Below, piece after piece: positions 36,210 to 44,977 of a stretch of DNA of 64,000 bases. Position numbers and translations under genes: made by a program. Source of the stretch: Paenibacillus brasilensis. Lineage in GTDB: Bacteria; Bacillota; Bacilli; Paenibacillales; Paenibacillaceae. The stretch is taken from contig NZ_CP045298.1 of assembly GCF_009363115.1 (NCBI RefSeq), positions 4,709,501-4,773,500 on the forward strand, in the 5' to 3' direction. Every line of letters starts with the position of its first letter. The stretch's first letter is position 1. A model generated the notes under the pieces. That model ran no database searches. It was not told where the DNA came from and saw nothing but the letters and a program-made list of their open reading frames with translations.

Positions 36210-37592
36210 ATGAACCAAGAACAAACTTATCCGAATGCGGATAAGCTTATGCGTGTGCTGGCCTTCACACTTGTTTTTTCAGTGATGAACGCCTTTATGT
36301 TTAATGTAGTAATGCCTGTAATTCGCAAGGAATTTCATATTGGTGCTTCCGATGTAAGCTGGCTGCTGACGGGCTATATGATCGTATATGCGGTTGGCTC
36401 GGTGACCTACGGCAAGCTGGCAGATAAATATCGTCTCAAGGATTTGCTTACGTTTGGGATTATCTTTTTTGCGCTAGGCTCGTTTATAGGTCTGTTGGCA
36501 CATCAATTTTGGATGCTAATTATAGCTCGTTTGCTTCAGGCTACCGGGGCTGCCGTCATTCCGGCAACGGCTATGATCGTGCCTGCCCGCTATTTCTCGG
36601 CTGAAAAAAGAGGACAGGCCTTGGGCGTCATGGCAATCGGTCTGGCATTAGGTACTGCGCTGGCTCCGATTATTTCCGGTTTGATTACAGGCTTTGCAAG
36701 CTGGCGCTTTTTGTTCATTATTTCCATGCTGCCCCTTATCGCCTTGCCATTCTTTCGCAAATACCTGGACGACCAGCGTGGAGCGGATCAGAAGTTCGAT
36801 TTTCTGGGAGGGTTATTGCTAGGCGGAACAGTTGCCTTCCTATTACTTTCGATTTCGCAAGCGAACATGATGTTTTTGGGGCTTGGTGTTGTGTTATTTG
36901 CATTATTTATATGGCGCATAAACACCGCAAATGATCCATTTATCCAGCCGAAGCTGTTCCGTAACAAGCAATATTCGTACGGGCTGCTTATCGCCTTTTT
37001 GGGGGCGGGGATTAGCTTTGGGCTGCCGTACCTGGCACCGCAGTTCTTGAACAGTCTCAATCAGCTTATGCCGGCAACGATTGGACTGATCATGTTTCCG
37101 GCTGCTATTGCGTCGGCTCTGTTGGGCAAAAGTGGTGGGCGTTTGGCGGATAGCAAAGGCAATTCATTCCTCGTCTATACGGCGGTTACGCTAATGTTCA
37201 TCTGCTTTATCAGCTTATCCACATTTGTGGGTGCGTCTCCTTACCTGATCTTATTTTTGCTGATTTTCGGAAATGTAGGTCAGACCTTCATGCAAATCGC
37301 CATGTCCAACACGATTTCCCGTACCTTGGCGAGAGAGCAGGTAGGGGTTGGCATGGGGCTGTTGTCTCTGCTGAACTTTATCTCCGGGGCGATGACCACC
37401 AGCATTTTGGGCAAAACACTCGATAGCTCATCTACTTTTCATTTGAATCCTGTCGTATCCAACGTACAGGTATTTAATTTTAGCAATATATTTACGGTTC
37501 TTGCGCTGATTGCACTTGTGACGATGGGACTTTATGCGTTGCAGTTCCAGCGGGGTTCACGTCGTAATACGCCTGCTGTTGAACAAGGATAA
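36210..37592 (+). CDS. MFS drug-efflux transporter (TetA(L)/DHA2-like)
   Basis: This 460-residue integral membrane protein with 12-14 hydrophobic segments carries motif A (GKLADKYRLKDLL), motif B (RLLQATGAAVIPATAMI) and motif C-like GLALGTALAPIISGLI, the last being typical of proton-driven antiporters. Its style is like Tet(L) and related multidrug exporters. GAGAGGAAG precedes the start. It likely exports a toxic compound and is controlled by the MarR protein just upstream; substrate not predictable. Confidence 0.87.
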   Translation: MNQEQTYPNADKLMRVLAFTLVFSVMNAFMFNVVMPVIRKEFHIGASDVSWLLTGYMIVYAVGSVTYGKLADKYRLKDLLTFGIIFFALGSFIGLLAHQFWMLIIARLLQATGAAVIPATAMIVPARYFSAEKRGQALGVMAIGLALGTALAPIISGLITGFASWRFLFIISMLPLIALPFFRKYLDDQRGADQKFDFLGGLLLGGTVAFLLLSISQANMMFLGLGVVLFALFIWRINTANDPFIQPKLFRNKQYSYGLLIAFLGAGISFGLPYLAPQFLNSLNQLMPATIGLIMFPAAIASALLGKSGGRLADSKGNSFLVYTAVTLMFICFISLSTFVGASPYLILFLLIFGNVGQTFMQIAMSNTISRTLAREQVGVGMGLLSLLNFISGAMTTSILGKTLDSSSTFHLNPVVSNVQVFNFSNIFTVLALIALVTMGLYALQFQRGSRRNTPAVEQG

Positions 37593-37672
37593 TCATTTTA
37601 TGTAAACTCATGCCAAAACAAGGGTATAATATAGAAAGAAAAGTTCATCTACGGAAGGACGGAGTGTGCGGT

Positions 37673-38239
37673 ATGACAAGAAACCTTCAATATGTACCCT
37701 ATGGCTATGAGCCTCCGATTGAGACGCATAAAGGGACCATGGTCTACTATGATACGTTTGAGCAGACTACAGTGAGAGAACTGGAGCTTTTTGCCGAAAC
37801 GGGGGCAACACTATCTTTTACAAAACTGGTGCTGTATCCGCTGCACGAAGAAACAGCCAGAAGAATGTGGAAGCAGCCGGTACGCTCGTATTACAAGCGG
37901 GTGGACGAGCTGGGTGAGTGGCAACGGGAGCAGGCTATGAGCGCTGTTGTGATTGAAAACTGGGAAGGCAAGCGTAAAAAATATACACCGATTGAGGCAG
38001 CTATCCGTTTTTTGATGGAAAAATATACGACTCCGCTTTTTTTATACATGAGTCCTGAAATTGCAAATCTGTGCGCTACCTATGCATCGTTTGAGGAATG
38101 GATCCGAAACGTCAGATTGGTGCTTTCAAGCGAACCAATAGAGCTGCATCCGAGGCTCGAACAGTATCGCAATCGCTGGAACACGATAGAAGAAGCGGTA
38201 AGCCGTCACGCTAAGGTTGACAAAGAGCAGCGTGAATAA
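37673..38239 (+). CDS. Conserved hypothetical cytoplasmic protein
   Basis: This 188-residue soluble protein begins MTRNLQYVPYGYEPP. GGACGGAG lies before the ATG at 37673; a longer start at 37610 lacks a ribosome site. It shows mixed alpha/beta content with several aromatic-rich segments (WKQPVRSYYKR, YTTPLFLYMSP) and no motif that I recognise. A Zur-type palindrome follows its stop, so it is probably not part of the zinc group. Confidence 0.65.
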   Translation: MTRNLQYVPYGYEPPIETHKGTMVYYDTFEQTTVRELELFAETGATLSFTKLVLYPLHEETARRMWKQPVRSYYKRVDELGEWQREQAMSAVVIENWEGKRKKYTPIEAAIRFLMEKYTTPLFLYMSPEIANLCATYASFEEWIRNVRLVLSSEPIELHPRLEQYRNRWNTIEEAVSRHAKVDKEQRE

Positions 38240-38253
38240 TAGAATAGAACTAA

Positions 38254-38268
38254 TCGTAAAAATTACTA
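38254..38268. promoter_or_regulatory. Zur box upstream of rpmG
   Basis: TCGTAAAAATTACTA matches the Bacillus Zur consensus TCGTAATNATTACGA at 12 of the 14 defined positions. It lies 43 bases before the rpmG start. Confidence 0.65.
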
Positions 38269-38310
38269 TTGTAATTGTATACCATGTATTCCAATTAAGG
38301 AGGAAGAGAA

Positions 38311-38460
38311 ATGCGCGTAATTGTTACCCTGGCATGCACCGAATCCGGTGATCGCAACTATACAACAACCAAGAACAAAAGAAATCATCCGGACCGTCTT
38401 GAAATGAAAAAATACTCTCCGCGTCTGAAAAAGTACACGATCCATCGTGAAACTAGATAA
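38311..38460 (+). CDS. rpmG: Ribosomal protein L33, cysteine-poor (zinc-independent) form
   Basis: The 49-residue protein reads MRVIVTLACTESGDRNYTT then KNKRNHPDRLEMKKYSPRLKKYTIHRET, the L33 pattern. Zinc-binding L33 has two CxxC pairs; only one cysteine remains here, so it is the zinc-free paralogue. AGGAGG precedes the ATG and a Zur box lies upstream. In Bacillus such copies are made under zinc starvation to replace the zinc-containing protein in ribosomes and free the metal. Confidence 0.93.
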   Translation: MRVIVTLACTESGDRNYTTTKNKRNHPDRLEMKKYSPRLKKYTIHRETR

Positions 38461-38555
38461 TTTGAGGTCTGCTATATAGCAACCTGAATTATCCTGCAGC
38501 CTGAACGGAGCCTGTAATTCTAATGAGTATAGGGCTTCATGAAAGGAGCAGCGGC

Positions 38556-39026
38556 ATGATCTCTCTGGTTAATGATGAAGAAATCGTGTTAAGTTTGCAA
38601 AAGCCTGCGTTATGGAACCGGCGAAAACTTGAATTAGTCCAGTGGATAGAGCGTCCAAAGTTAAAGTTTGCACCTAAGAGGACGGCTTTTTTTCATGGCT
38701 GTGTGATAGATGCTGAGCTATATGGCACGCTTTGCCTTTTGAATCGAAAGCACGTGGCTACCGAGTTCTCCTGTGCTGGTGTCAGCATTTGGGACGAGCC
38801 GGAGGGCCATTCACTATATGCTTATATAACGATGAAGGCTGACGAAAGATCTGGGGCGTTCGTACAATGGGCGATGCGATATATGGAGCATCGTTTGCTT
38901 GTCGTTTACGAGCCTGAGCGCAACCATTACGATCTATCGTCTTTTTTTCTGGGACATAACCGTTCCTTTTGCCAACTGATGGAGTATTGCGCCTGTTCGT
39001 TTGAGTTTGAAACTAAAACTACATGA
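38556..39026 (+). CDS. Unknown protein between zinc-independent L33 and L31 genes
   Basis: The 156-residue protein starts at the ATG at 38556, seven bases after AAAGGAG. The centre reads GCVIDAELYGTLCLLNRKHVATEFSCAG, then a SLYAYITM strand; this resembles small proteins that recognise a short FxCxGH-like loop, but I cannot name the family. Five cysteines and several histidines could bind metal. It lies 95 bases after rpmG and 17 before rpmE2, with no terminator seen between, so it is probably co-expressed under Zur. Confidence 0.7.
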   Translation: MISLVNDEEIVLSLQKPALWNRRKLELVQWIERPKLKFAPKRTAFFHGCVIDAELYGTLCLLNRKHVATEFSCAGVSIWDEPEGHSLYAYITMKADERSGAFVQWAMRYMEHRLLVVYEPERNHYDLSSFFLGHNRSFCQLMEYCACSFEFETKTT

Positions 39027-39043
39027 AAGATTAGGTGAAACAA

Positions 39044-39292
39044 ATGAAAAAAGATATTCATCCAACATTGAACAAAGTTATCTTTTTGGACCCTAGCTGT
39101 GGCTTCACTTTCCTGAGTGCTTCCACTAAACATTCGCAAGAAACGATGGAATGGGAAGATGGCAACACATACCCGGTTATCCGTGTAGATACTAGCTCCG
39201 CTTCCCACCCGTTCTTCACTGGTAAACAAAGAAACGTGGATATCGGTGGTCGTGTGGATCGCTTTAACAAAAAATATAACCTTAAGAACTAG
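39044..39292 (+). CDS. rpmE2: Ribosomal protein L31 type B (zinc-independent)
   Basis: The 82-residue protein starts MKKDIHPTLNKVIFLDPSCGF, has FTGKQRNVDIGGRVDRFNKKY at its end, and lacks the CxxC zinc motif of type A L31. That is the type-B form, which replaces the zinc form when zinc is scarce (YtiA in Bacillus). The ATG at 39044 is preferred over a GTG at 39035 because it gives the standard N-terminus and follows TTAGGTG. It is the last gene before a strong terminator. Confidence 0.93.
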   Translation: MKKDIHPTLNKVIFLDPSCGFTFLSASTKHSQETMEWEDGNTYPVIRVDTSSASHPFFTGKQRNVDIGGRVDRFNKKYNLKN

Positions 39293-39295
39293 TCG

Positions 39296-39346
39296 AGCGT
39301 TGTGTTCGCGGATTATGCCAATAATTCGCGAACAACGCTTTTTTTA
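39296..39346 (+). terminator. Terminator of the rpmG-rpmE2 group
   Basis: A long near-perfect stem (AGCGTT at 39296 with AACGCT at 39334, plus GTTCGCG/CGCGAAC inside) is followed by eight T. Confidence 0.88.
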
Positions 39347-39370
39347 TTATCTACAGATAAAATCCTCCGC

Positions 39371-39417
39371 AAAAAGGCTGTTCCATGACTTTTAAAGGCC
39401 AAAGGAACAGCTTTTTT
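39371..39417 (-). terminator. Terminator of the minus-strand COG0523 operon
   Basis: AAAAAGGCTGTTCC (39371-39384) pairs with GGAACAGCTTTTTT (39404-39417). On the minus strand it follows the COG0523 gene stop by a few bases. Confidence 0.75.
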
Positions 39418-39422
39418 AACGG

Positions 39423-40523
39423 TTACAGCGAAACGAAGCATTGCTCCCATTGATCGGCAATAGATACCTTGTCCAGTTCCTCCCCAATAAGCGTGACATA
39501 CCCCTGACTTATCGGAAGGGCTGTAGGCTGCCATTCGAAGTGATTTCCCGCAAATTGCAAAAGCATTGTACCTTCCTCTGGAAGCACGCAATATCCTTTC
39601 GCCCGAAGCAGTGAGGAGCCAAGCCCAGTCAGGAAATTTTCCAAGCGCTGTTTTTCCAGCTGCTGTGGAGAATGTTGATGCAGGGTTAAGCTCTCCAGAC
39701 GGGAAAACGAAGGCGACTGATGAAGATCATGGCTATGGCTGTGCGCAGAAATAACTTTGAATGCCGTACTTCTGGAAATATGGGCAGGTCGTCCAATCTC
39801 TTTGATCGTAGTGGGAATGAACGTTGCGACTGCATCGGTTGGCTGTGCCTGTACGGGGGCGGGTTGAGGCACCTGCTTAGGTTTGGGAGCAACGGATAAA
39901 GGGGCCAGGACAGGCTCCAGCAGTGGCTCAAGGTCAACCCGGCTATATGCAGTCGTTTGCAGCTTGGCGGTATCGTTGTGCTTGCGAATACTCTTGATGA
40001 CCTTCGTCACTTCACGGCTACTTGCGGCATCCGTCTTGTTCACCACAATGAAGTCTGCGGTGCGAAGCTGCCCGTGCAGCGTTCGTACCAGCTCCTTGTC
40101 AGCGGTGAAGCGGCTGTTGTATTCATGAAAAAGCTCTGCGTCCACAACACTGATGCTATGAACCAGATAGAGACGATTGGCCAGCAGCGGGGAGCGCAGC
40201 TCTTCCAGCACTTGCTCAGGGTTAGCTACTCCTGTCGTTTCCATAAAAATCAAATCTGGCTCCTGACTGAGAAGGTTATGCAGAGCACCTGCCAGCTCGC
40301 TTTTTCTGCTGCAACAAATGCAGCCCTCCAGCAATCCTTCCACAGTTACGTCAGGCATTTCTTCTGAAATGATGGCACCGTCTACGTCAACTTCACCCAT
40401 TTCATTCATTAATACCGCAGCACGAAGCGGAATTTGGCGGGTATAGGCCAGCAGGCGCAGAAGCAGGGTCGTTTTGCCGCTGCCGAGAAAACCGCTGATT
40501 AAAATCACAGGAACCTTGTTCAT
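39423..40523 (-). CDS. COG0523 (CobW-type) metal GTPase
   Basis: This 366-residue G3E-family P-loop GTPase has GFLGSGKTT (11-19), the metal-binding CICC motif (about 68-71), METTGVANP and a VNKTD base-specificity motif. A linker with SHSHD lies between the GTPase and CobW C-terminal domains. COG0523 proteins of this context act as zinc metallochaperones, passing zinc to priority enzymes when it is scarce. It is the last of three minus-strand genes that lead away from the Zur box at 42691. Confidence 0.88.
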   Translation of the reverse strand: MNKVPVILISGFLGSGKTTLLLRLLAYTRQIPLRAAVLMNEMGEVDVDGAIISEEMPDVTVEGLLEGCICCSRKSELAGALHNLLSQEPDLIFMETTGVANPEQVLEELRSPLLANRLYLVHSISVVDAELFHEYNSRFTADKELVRTLHGQLRTADFIVVNKTDAASSREVTKVIKSIRKHNDTAKLQTTAYSRVDLEPLLEPVLAPLSVAPKPKQVPQPAPVQAQPTDAVATFIPTTIKEIGRPAHISRSTAFKVISAHSHSHDLHQSPSFSRLESLTLHQHSPQQLEKQRLENFLTGLGSSLLRAKGYCVLPEEGTMLLQFAGNHFEWQPTALPISQGYVTLIGEELDKVSIADQWEQCFVSL

Positions 40524-40544
40524 CCTTTATCCTCCTTGCTAGGG

Positions 40545-41522
40545 TTAGTGTGCTGCATTCAAGCGATCAAAAGCAGCTACCGAGTCTGCTTGGGTGTAGA
40601 CATAAGGAGATTTCGGCTGCCTGACTTCGGTTATCTTGTCGGATCGAATTTCAAGTATAGGAGCATTGTCCTTTTGCGTGGCATGTAAGGTTCCTTCAAT
40701 GGTCACCCAGGTATCCTTGTCAAAGGATGAGGGCTTGTGGGATTGAACAATGATCCCGAAGGGCATGGCATCAGCAGTACAACACATGACGAGGAACCTT
40801 CCTACCGCAAATAGACCTCTACCCCGCAGACTACTGTCTTTATAGACAAAGCCGGTCACCTGTACCTTTTTTCCTTCAAAAGCGTGCTTGTATAATTCGA
40901 TGGCTCCGATGGTTTCAGAGAAAATTTCCGGCTTGATCTGTATGATGGGCTGCTGATATAGACGTTTTGCCAGCTCGGCGAATTCAGTATTGTACTTGTC
41001 AGGCGGAACGAACAGCTTATCCAGCATTTCTTGATTCCACTTGCTCTTTGCTGGATGCGAAGCGGACACAGAAGACGATGTTGATAAAATACGGGATGCG
41101 GGGACTTGGGTGGGCTGTAAATCTGTTTTGCGCCGGATATCCGGGTTAGGGTAGGTGAAGGACATTCCCTTTTTGGCCGCCATATCACTACCAAGCGCCT
41201 GGTTGGGCAGTAGAGCGCCGAACAGCAGCGGAATGAGCAGCATTCCATATACCAGCATTTTTTTGAACCCGCTTTGAGGTAATGGATGCTTGCAATCACA
41301 CATATCCTCACCGTCTCGCTCCCCAACTATTCCATGCCATGCCATTGCCAAAGCGATGAACAACAATGGCACAGGGCAGAGCAGAAGCAGCTTTTGCATG
41401 TGTGGCGCCAAGTAGTAATGAAGTGCGTTTGTGCGGCTTAATAGGATAATATGCAGCGCCAATCCGATCATGAGCAAGGAACGCATACCATACTGCCAGC
41501 GGATGCTAAAGGCTGTATTCAC
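40545..41522 (-). CDS. YcgQ-like (TIGR03943) membrane-associated protein
   Basis: The protein of about 325 residues has three or four hydrophobic segments in its first ~120 residues, a long linker, then a soluble beta-rich domain (VQVTGFVYKD, MCCTADAMPFGIIV, WVTIEGTL) found in the TIGR03943 family. Members are always next to a YcgR-type permease, as here. A GTG at 41522 with GGGAGGTG ten bases upstream is the likely start; the upstream ATG at 41549 overlaps the permease. The pair is thought to move metal or a metal complex; evidence is by context. Confidence 0.8.
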   Translation of the reverse strand: MNTAFSIRWQYGMRSLLMIGLALHIILLSRTNALHYYLAPHMQKLLLLCPVPLLFIALAMAWHGIVGERDGEDMCDCKHPLPQSGFKKMLVYGMLLIPLLFGALLPNQALGSDMAAKKGMSFTYPNPDIRRKTDLQPTQVPASRILSTSSSVSASHPAKSKWNQEMLDKLFVPPDKYNTEFAELAKRLYQQPIIQIKPEIFSETIGAIELYKHAFEGKKVQVTGFVYKDSSLRGRGLFAVGRFLVMCCTADAMPFGIIVQSHKPSSFDKDTWVTIEGTLHATQKDNAPILEIRSDKITEVRQPKSPYVYTQADSVAAFDRLNAAH

Positions 41523-41530
41523 GCCAGTAT

Positions 41531-42532
41531 TCACCTCCCGAATAACCATTCAGCAGCTATAGAGCCAACCAGGACAAGCGAAATAATGAGCAGACACAAG
41601 ACAGCGACAAATTTGGTACGGAAGGTGCTTAGCAGCATAAGTGTACCTTTGAAATCAAGCATCGGACCGAGCACAAGAAAGGCTGCCAGCGGACCTAATG
41701 TAAAGGTATGCGAAAAAGCAGTAGCGACAAAGGCATCGGAGGTTGAGCACAGCGAAAGTACATAGGCAAAGCCCATCATGAAGGCATAGGAGCCAGCCGC
41801 TCCACCGCTTAACGAAAGCATTTCATCGCGCGGGATGAATGTTTGAATAGAGGATGTCAATAATGCGCCAATAATAAGATATTTGCTCATGTCCAAAAAT
41901 TCATCGCCAGCATGCACAAAAAAGCCTCGCATGGTGCGCTGATGCCGATGAGTTTGGTCGTTCTGCTTCTGCTGATTAAAAGACAGTAATGATCGTTTGA
42001 GCGGGTGTACACGTACAAAGGTATATACGATTAGCCCAATAATTGCGGAAACAACGAAGGCCAGCCCCATGCGAACGGCCGTTATTTCGGGATGGGATGG
42101 GAACGCCATCATCGTTGCAGCCAGCACGACGGGATTGATAATGGGCCCGCTTAATATAAAGGTGATGCCCATATAGGCAGGCATTCCCTTGAGCATCAAT
42201 TGGCGAACGACAGGGATCATGCCGCATTCACAGATCGGAAACATCAGCCCCAGCAAGGAGGCCAGCAGGACACCTGGTACAGGATGCGCAGGTGCCATTT
42301 TACGTATCCATGCTTCTGGTACAAGCCATTGTAAAAGGGAAGAGACAAGGACGCCGATAAGAAGAAACGGCATGGCTTCCAGGAAAATGCCCATAAATAC
42401 TGTTTTTAACGACTGCATCTGACTCATATCCATCAAGCGAAGCCACCGGGGAGACAGCATAATAAGCACTGGGATTAGAAAGGCGAATGGAATCATAAAA
42501 GGCAGCATCTTCAACAGCGTACTGTTTTTCAT
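41531..42532 (-). CDS. YcgR-like permease (UPF0718)
   Basis: The 333-residue permease has 8-10 membrane helices. Family landmarks are EAMPFLLIGVLVSSLLQ, FPICECGMIPVVRQL with a cysteine-glutamate-cysteine centre, and SLCSTSDAFVATAF. The ATG at 42532 follows GAGGAG by seven bases; a longer start is unsupported. It is the first gene of the minus-strand operon (YcgR-, YcgQ-, COG0523-like), transcribed away from the Zur box at 42691. A role in zinc handling is inferred from that control. Confidence 0.87.
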   Translation of the reverse strand: MKNSTLLKMLPFMIPFAFLIPVLIMLSPRWLRLMDMSQMQSLKTVFMGIFLEAMPFLLIGVLVSSLLQWLVPEAWIRKMAPAHPVPGVLLASLLGLMFPICECGMIPVVRQLMLKGMPAYMGITFILSGPIINPVVLAATMMAFPSHPEITAVRMGLAFVVSAIIGLIVYTFVRVHPLKRSLLSFNQQKQNDQTHRHQRTMRGFFVHAGDEFLDMSKYLIIGALLTSSIQTFIPRDEMLSLSGGAAGSYAFMMGFAYVLSLCSTSDAFVATAFSHTFTLGPLAAFLVLGPMLDFKGTLMLLSTFRTKFVAVLCLLIISLVLVGSIAAEWLFGR

Positions 42533-42690
42533 TACACGTCTCCTCGGAAATAAGGGTTGTTGTCTACATCCTATGCCTGCTACAGGACAAACATGCCCGC
42601 TGAATAGCGTTTGGATTCCCCCTTTTGGACAAGTCAAGCGTGTCATTTATATAATTGTTTTGTTCATTGGATAAAAAAATTTGTATAAAT

Positions 42691-42705
42691 TCGTAATTAT
42701 TACGA
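42691..42705. promoter_or_regulatory. Perfect Zur box between divergent operons
   Basis: TCGTAATTATTACGA matches the Bacillus consensus TCGTAATNATTACGA at all defined positions and is a perfect palindrome. It lies 80 bases before the plus-strand COG0523 gene and 158 bases before the permease gene, so it can control both. Confidence 0.85.
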
Positions 42706-42785
42706 TTAAAATTCGATAAATGATTGCAAGAAGGAAATTTTTACGGTACGATCCATATTAATGTTGTAAAGACAAGGAGGGTTAT

Positions 42786-43853
42786 ATGATACCGATTGTT
42801 GTTTTATCCGGGTTTTTGGGCAGTGGTAAAACAACTCTTCTTCAGCATGCACTGGCTTACTATAAAGGGCAGGGCCTCAAGCCGGCTATTTTGATGAATG
42901 AGTTGGGCGATGTTAATCTGGACGGCAGTTTGGTGAACGGTCAAGCTCCCATGAAGGAAATGCTCAGTGGTTGTATCTGCTGTACGATTCGCGAGGACCT
43001 GGGCGTTGAATTAATGAATCTTGCCGAAGAATATAAACCGGACGTGATTATCGTCGAATGTACCGGAGTAGCCAATCCAATGGAAATTGTAGATGCCGTG
43101 ACAGATGCTTCTATGTATTCCGCTATGGTTTTACAATCCGTTATTACAGTGATGGATGCGCGTCAATTTTTGGATTTTGCCTCAGGTAACGTGAGAAGCA
43201 AGTCGTTTCGTTTGATGCAGGATCAGCTTCGATGCGCTTCCAAGCTGATTATTAATAAGACTGATTTACTGGCTGCGGGAGAGTTGCAGAAAGTACAAGT
43301 CCTTGTCAAGGAATTAAATCCTTATGCCCTGACTGTGAGTACACAACGGAGCGACGTAGAGGCGGATGTATTTTTCTCCATTCAAAGAGAGGATCGTATA
43401 GATGTCTTGCATTCAAAGGAGTCCATAGCCGATAACGGGAATGATCATCATTCGGAAAGTCATCTGCACGCTCATGATGACCCTGCAGATCATGACCATC
43501 ATAATCACGACCTCGACCATGACCACGGCCACAGGGAGCATTATCATTCCTACGACCATGTTGTCGTACATACGCATTTCTTCGGGCAACCTGTCCCGCG
43601 TTCCAGGTTTGAACAGCTGTTTCGCAGCTTGCCCGCTGAAATTTACCGTGCCAAAGGAATTGTACGTTTTCTTGAAACAGAGGGTCAGATGATGTTCCAG
43701 TTTGCTTACCGAGAGTTGGAAATTATTCCGATTCGCCCGCAAAAGCCGGTGAACGATGTTGCGGTCCTTATGGGCGAAAATTTCTCCGCTTCTGAGATCG
43801 AAGAACGATTGAGAACGCTGGAAACGGCCGAAAAGCCATGGATTAGTTCATGA
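42786..43853 (+). CDS. COG0523 metal GTPase with His-rich loop (ZagA/YciC-like)
   Basis: The 355-residue G3E GTPase has GFLGSGKTT (8-16), CICC (about 65-68), VECTGVANP and INKTD. Between the GTPase and C-terminal domains lies a stretch very rich in His and Asp (about 215-260), typical of zinc-binding ZagA/YciC. A perfect Zur box lies 80 bases upstream and AAGGAGG precedes the ATG. It probably carries zinc to client enzymes in starvation. Its stop overlaps the FecCD permease start (ATGA), so it is made in one operon with the importer that follows. Confidence 0.9.
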   Translation: MIPIVVLSGFLGSGKTTLLQHALAYYKGQGLKPAILMNELGDVNLDGSLVNGQAPMKEMLSGCICCTIREDLGVELMNLAEEYKPDVIIVECTGVANPMEIVDAVTDASMYSAMVLQSVITVMDARQFLDFASGNVRSKSFRLMQDQLRCASKLIINKTDLLAAGELQKVQVLVKELNPYALTVSTQRSDVEADVFFSIQREDRIDVLHSKESIADNGNDHHSESHLHAHDDPADHDHHNHDLDHDHGHREHYHSYDHVVVHTHFFGQPVPRSRFEQLFRSLPAEIYRAKGIVRFLETEGQMMFQFAYRELEIIPIRPQKPVNDVAVLMGENFSASEIEERLRTLETAEKPWISS

Positions 43854-44977
43854 CCTCAGGAACGAGTAGTTTTTATCCATCAAAAAATAGCCCGTCAAAA
43901 CATAATTCTCACGCCCATATAGCTGGAAAATCGACTATGGGATTTACCACCATTCTGCTGTTACTGGTGGCAGGGTTGGTGCTGTCGATTACAGTCGCAG
44001 TCATGCTTGGTCCTGTGGCTGTCGCACCGGGAACGGTATGGCGAATTGCTCTGTCCCATCTTCCCGGGCTGGACCAGTGGATACCTGTGACATGGACCAG
44101 GCCGGAGCAATATATCGTCTGGGAAATCCGTTTTCCACGCGTGCTGCTGGGCGTTATCGTAGGGGGAGGGTTAGCCGTTACAGGGGCCGCTATTCAGGCA
44201 TTAATTCGTAATTCGTTAGCAGACCCCTATATTTTAGGAGTCTCGTCCGGGGCTTCAGTTACAGCGACCCTGGTTATTGTGTTTGGAGCCTTTGGTATCC
44301 TTGGACGGTTCGCGCTGCCTTTGTCTGCTTTTTTAGGTTCGCTGGCAGCGATGCTTATGGTGTTCGCATTAGCCCGTGTGGCCGGACGAATTTCGACGAC
44401 CCGATTACTGCTGGCAGGCGTGGCGGTGTCCATGATGCTGTCGGCTGTGACCAGCTTTATCGTTACGATGGCTCCTAATGAAAAGGGTATCCGTGACGCG
44501 ATGTATTGGATGATGGGCAGTCTGGCAGGCGCACAGTGGGATACGCTTCTTATTCCGACCCTTATTATAGCTGGCGGGACGATGATCCTGCTGACTCAAT
44601 ACCGCTCACTGAACGCTCTGCTGACAGGCGAAGAGGCAGCAGTAACGCTCGGTGTGAACGTACAGACGTTTCGCATGCTTATCGTCATTATAGCCTCGCT
44701 TCTAACCGGGACGGTTGTGGCCGTTAGTGGCTCCATTGGCTTTGTCGGGCTGATGATTCCGCATATCGTAAGACTGATGGTCGGATCGGATCATCGACGT
44801 GTTTTGCCGGTCAGTCTGTTGGCGGGAGCTATTTTTGTTGTGTGGGCAGACGTTTGTGCCCGGCTCGTACTGGCTCCGCAAGAGCTGCCGATCGGCATTG
44901 TGACAGCCGTTTGCGGAGGTCCCTTTTTTGTGTGGCTGCTGCGGCGTAGTTCCTATTCATTTGGAGGCGAAAAATGA
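43850..44977 (+). CDS. FecCD/BtuC-type ABC permease
   Basis: The 375-residue permease has about nine or ten membrane helices. FPRVLLGVIVGGGLAVTGAAIQ, NSLADPYILGVSSGA and GSIGFVGLMIPHIVR are hallmarks of the FecCD/BtuC family, which imports siderophores, haem or cobalamin. A His-containing N-terminal extension (about 1-30) is unusual. It overlaps the COG0523 gene by four bases and the ATPase gene by four. Control by Zur suggests that the cargo is a zinc-related compound rather than iron; that is inference. Confidence 0.9.
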   Translation: MTSGTSSFYPSKNSPSKHNSHAHIAGKSTMGFTTILLLLVAGLVLSITVAVMLGPVAVAPGTVWRIALSHLPGLDQWIPVTWTRPEQYIVWEIRFPRVLLGVIVGGGLAVTGAAIQALIRNSLADPYILGVSSGASVTATLVIVFGAFGILGRFALPLSAFLGSLAAMLMVFALARVAGRISTTRLLLAGVAVSMMLSAVTSFIVTMAPNEKGIRDAMYWMMGSLAGAQWDTLLIPTLIIAGGTMILLTQYRSLNALLTGEEAAVTLGVNVQTFRMLIVIIASLLTGTVVAVSGSIGFVGLMIPHIVRLMVGSDHRRVLPVSLLAGAIFVVWADVCARLVLAPQELPIGIVTAVCGGPFFVWLLRRSSYSFGGEK

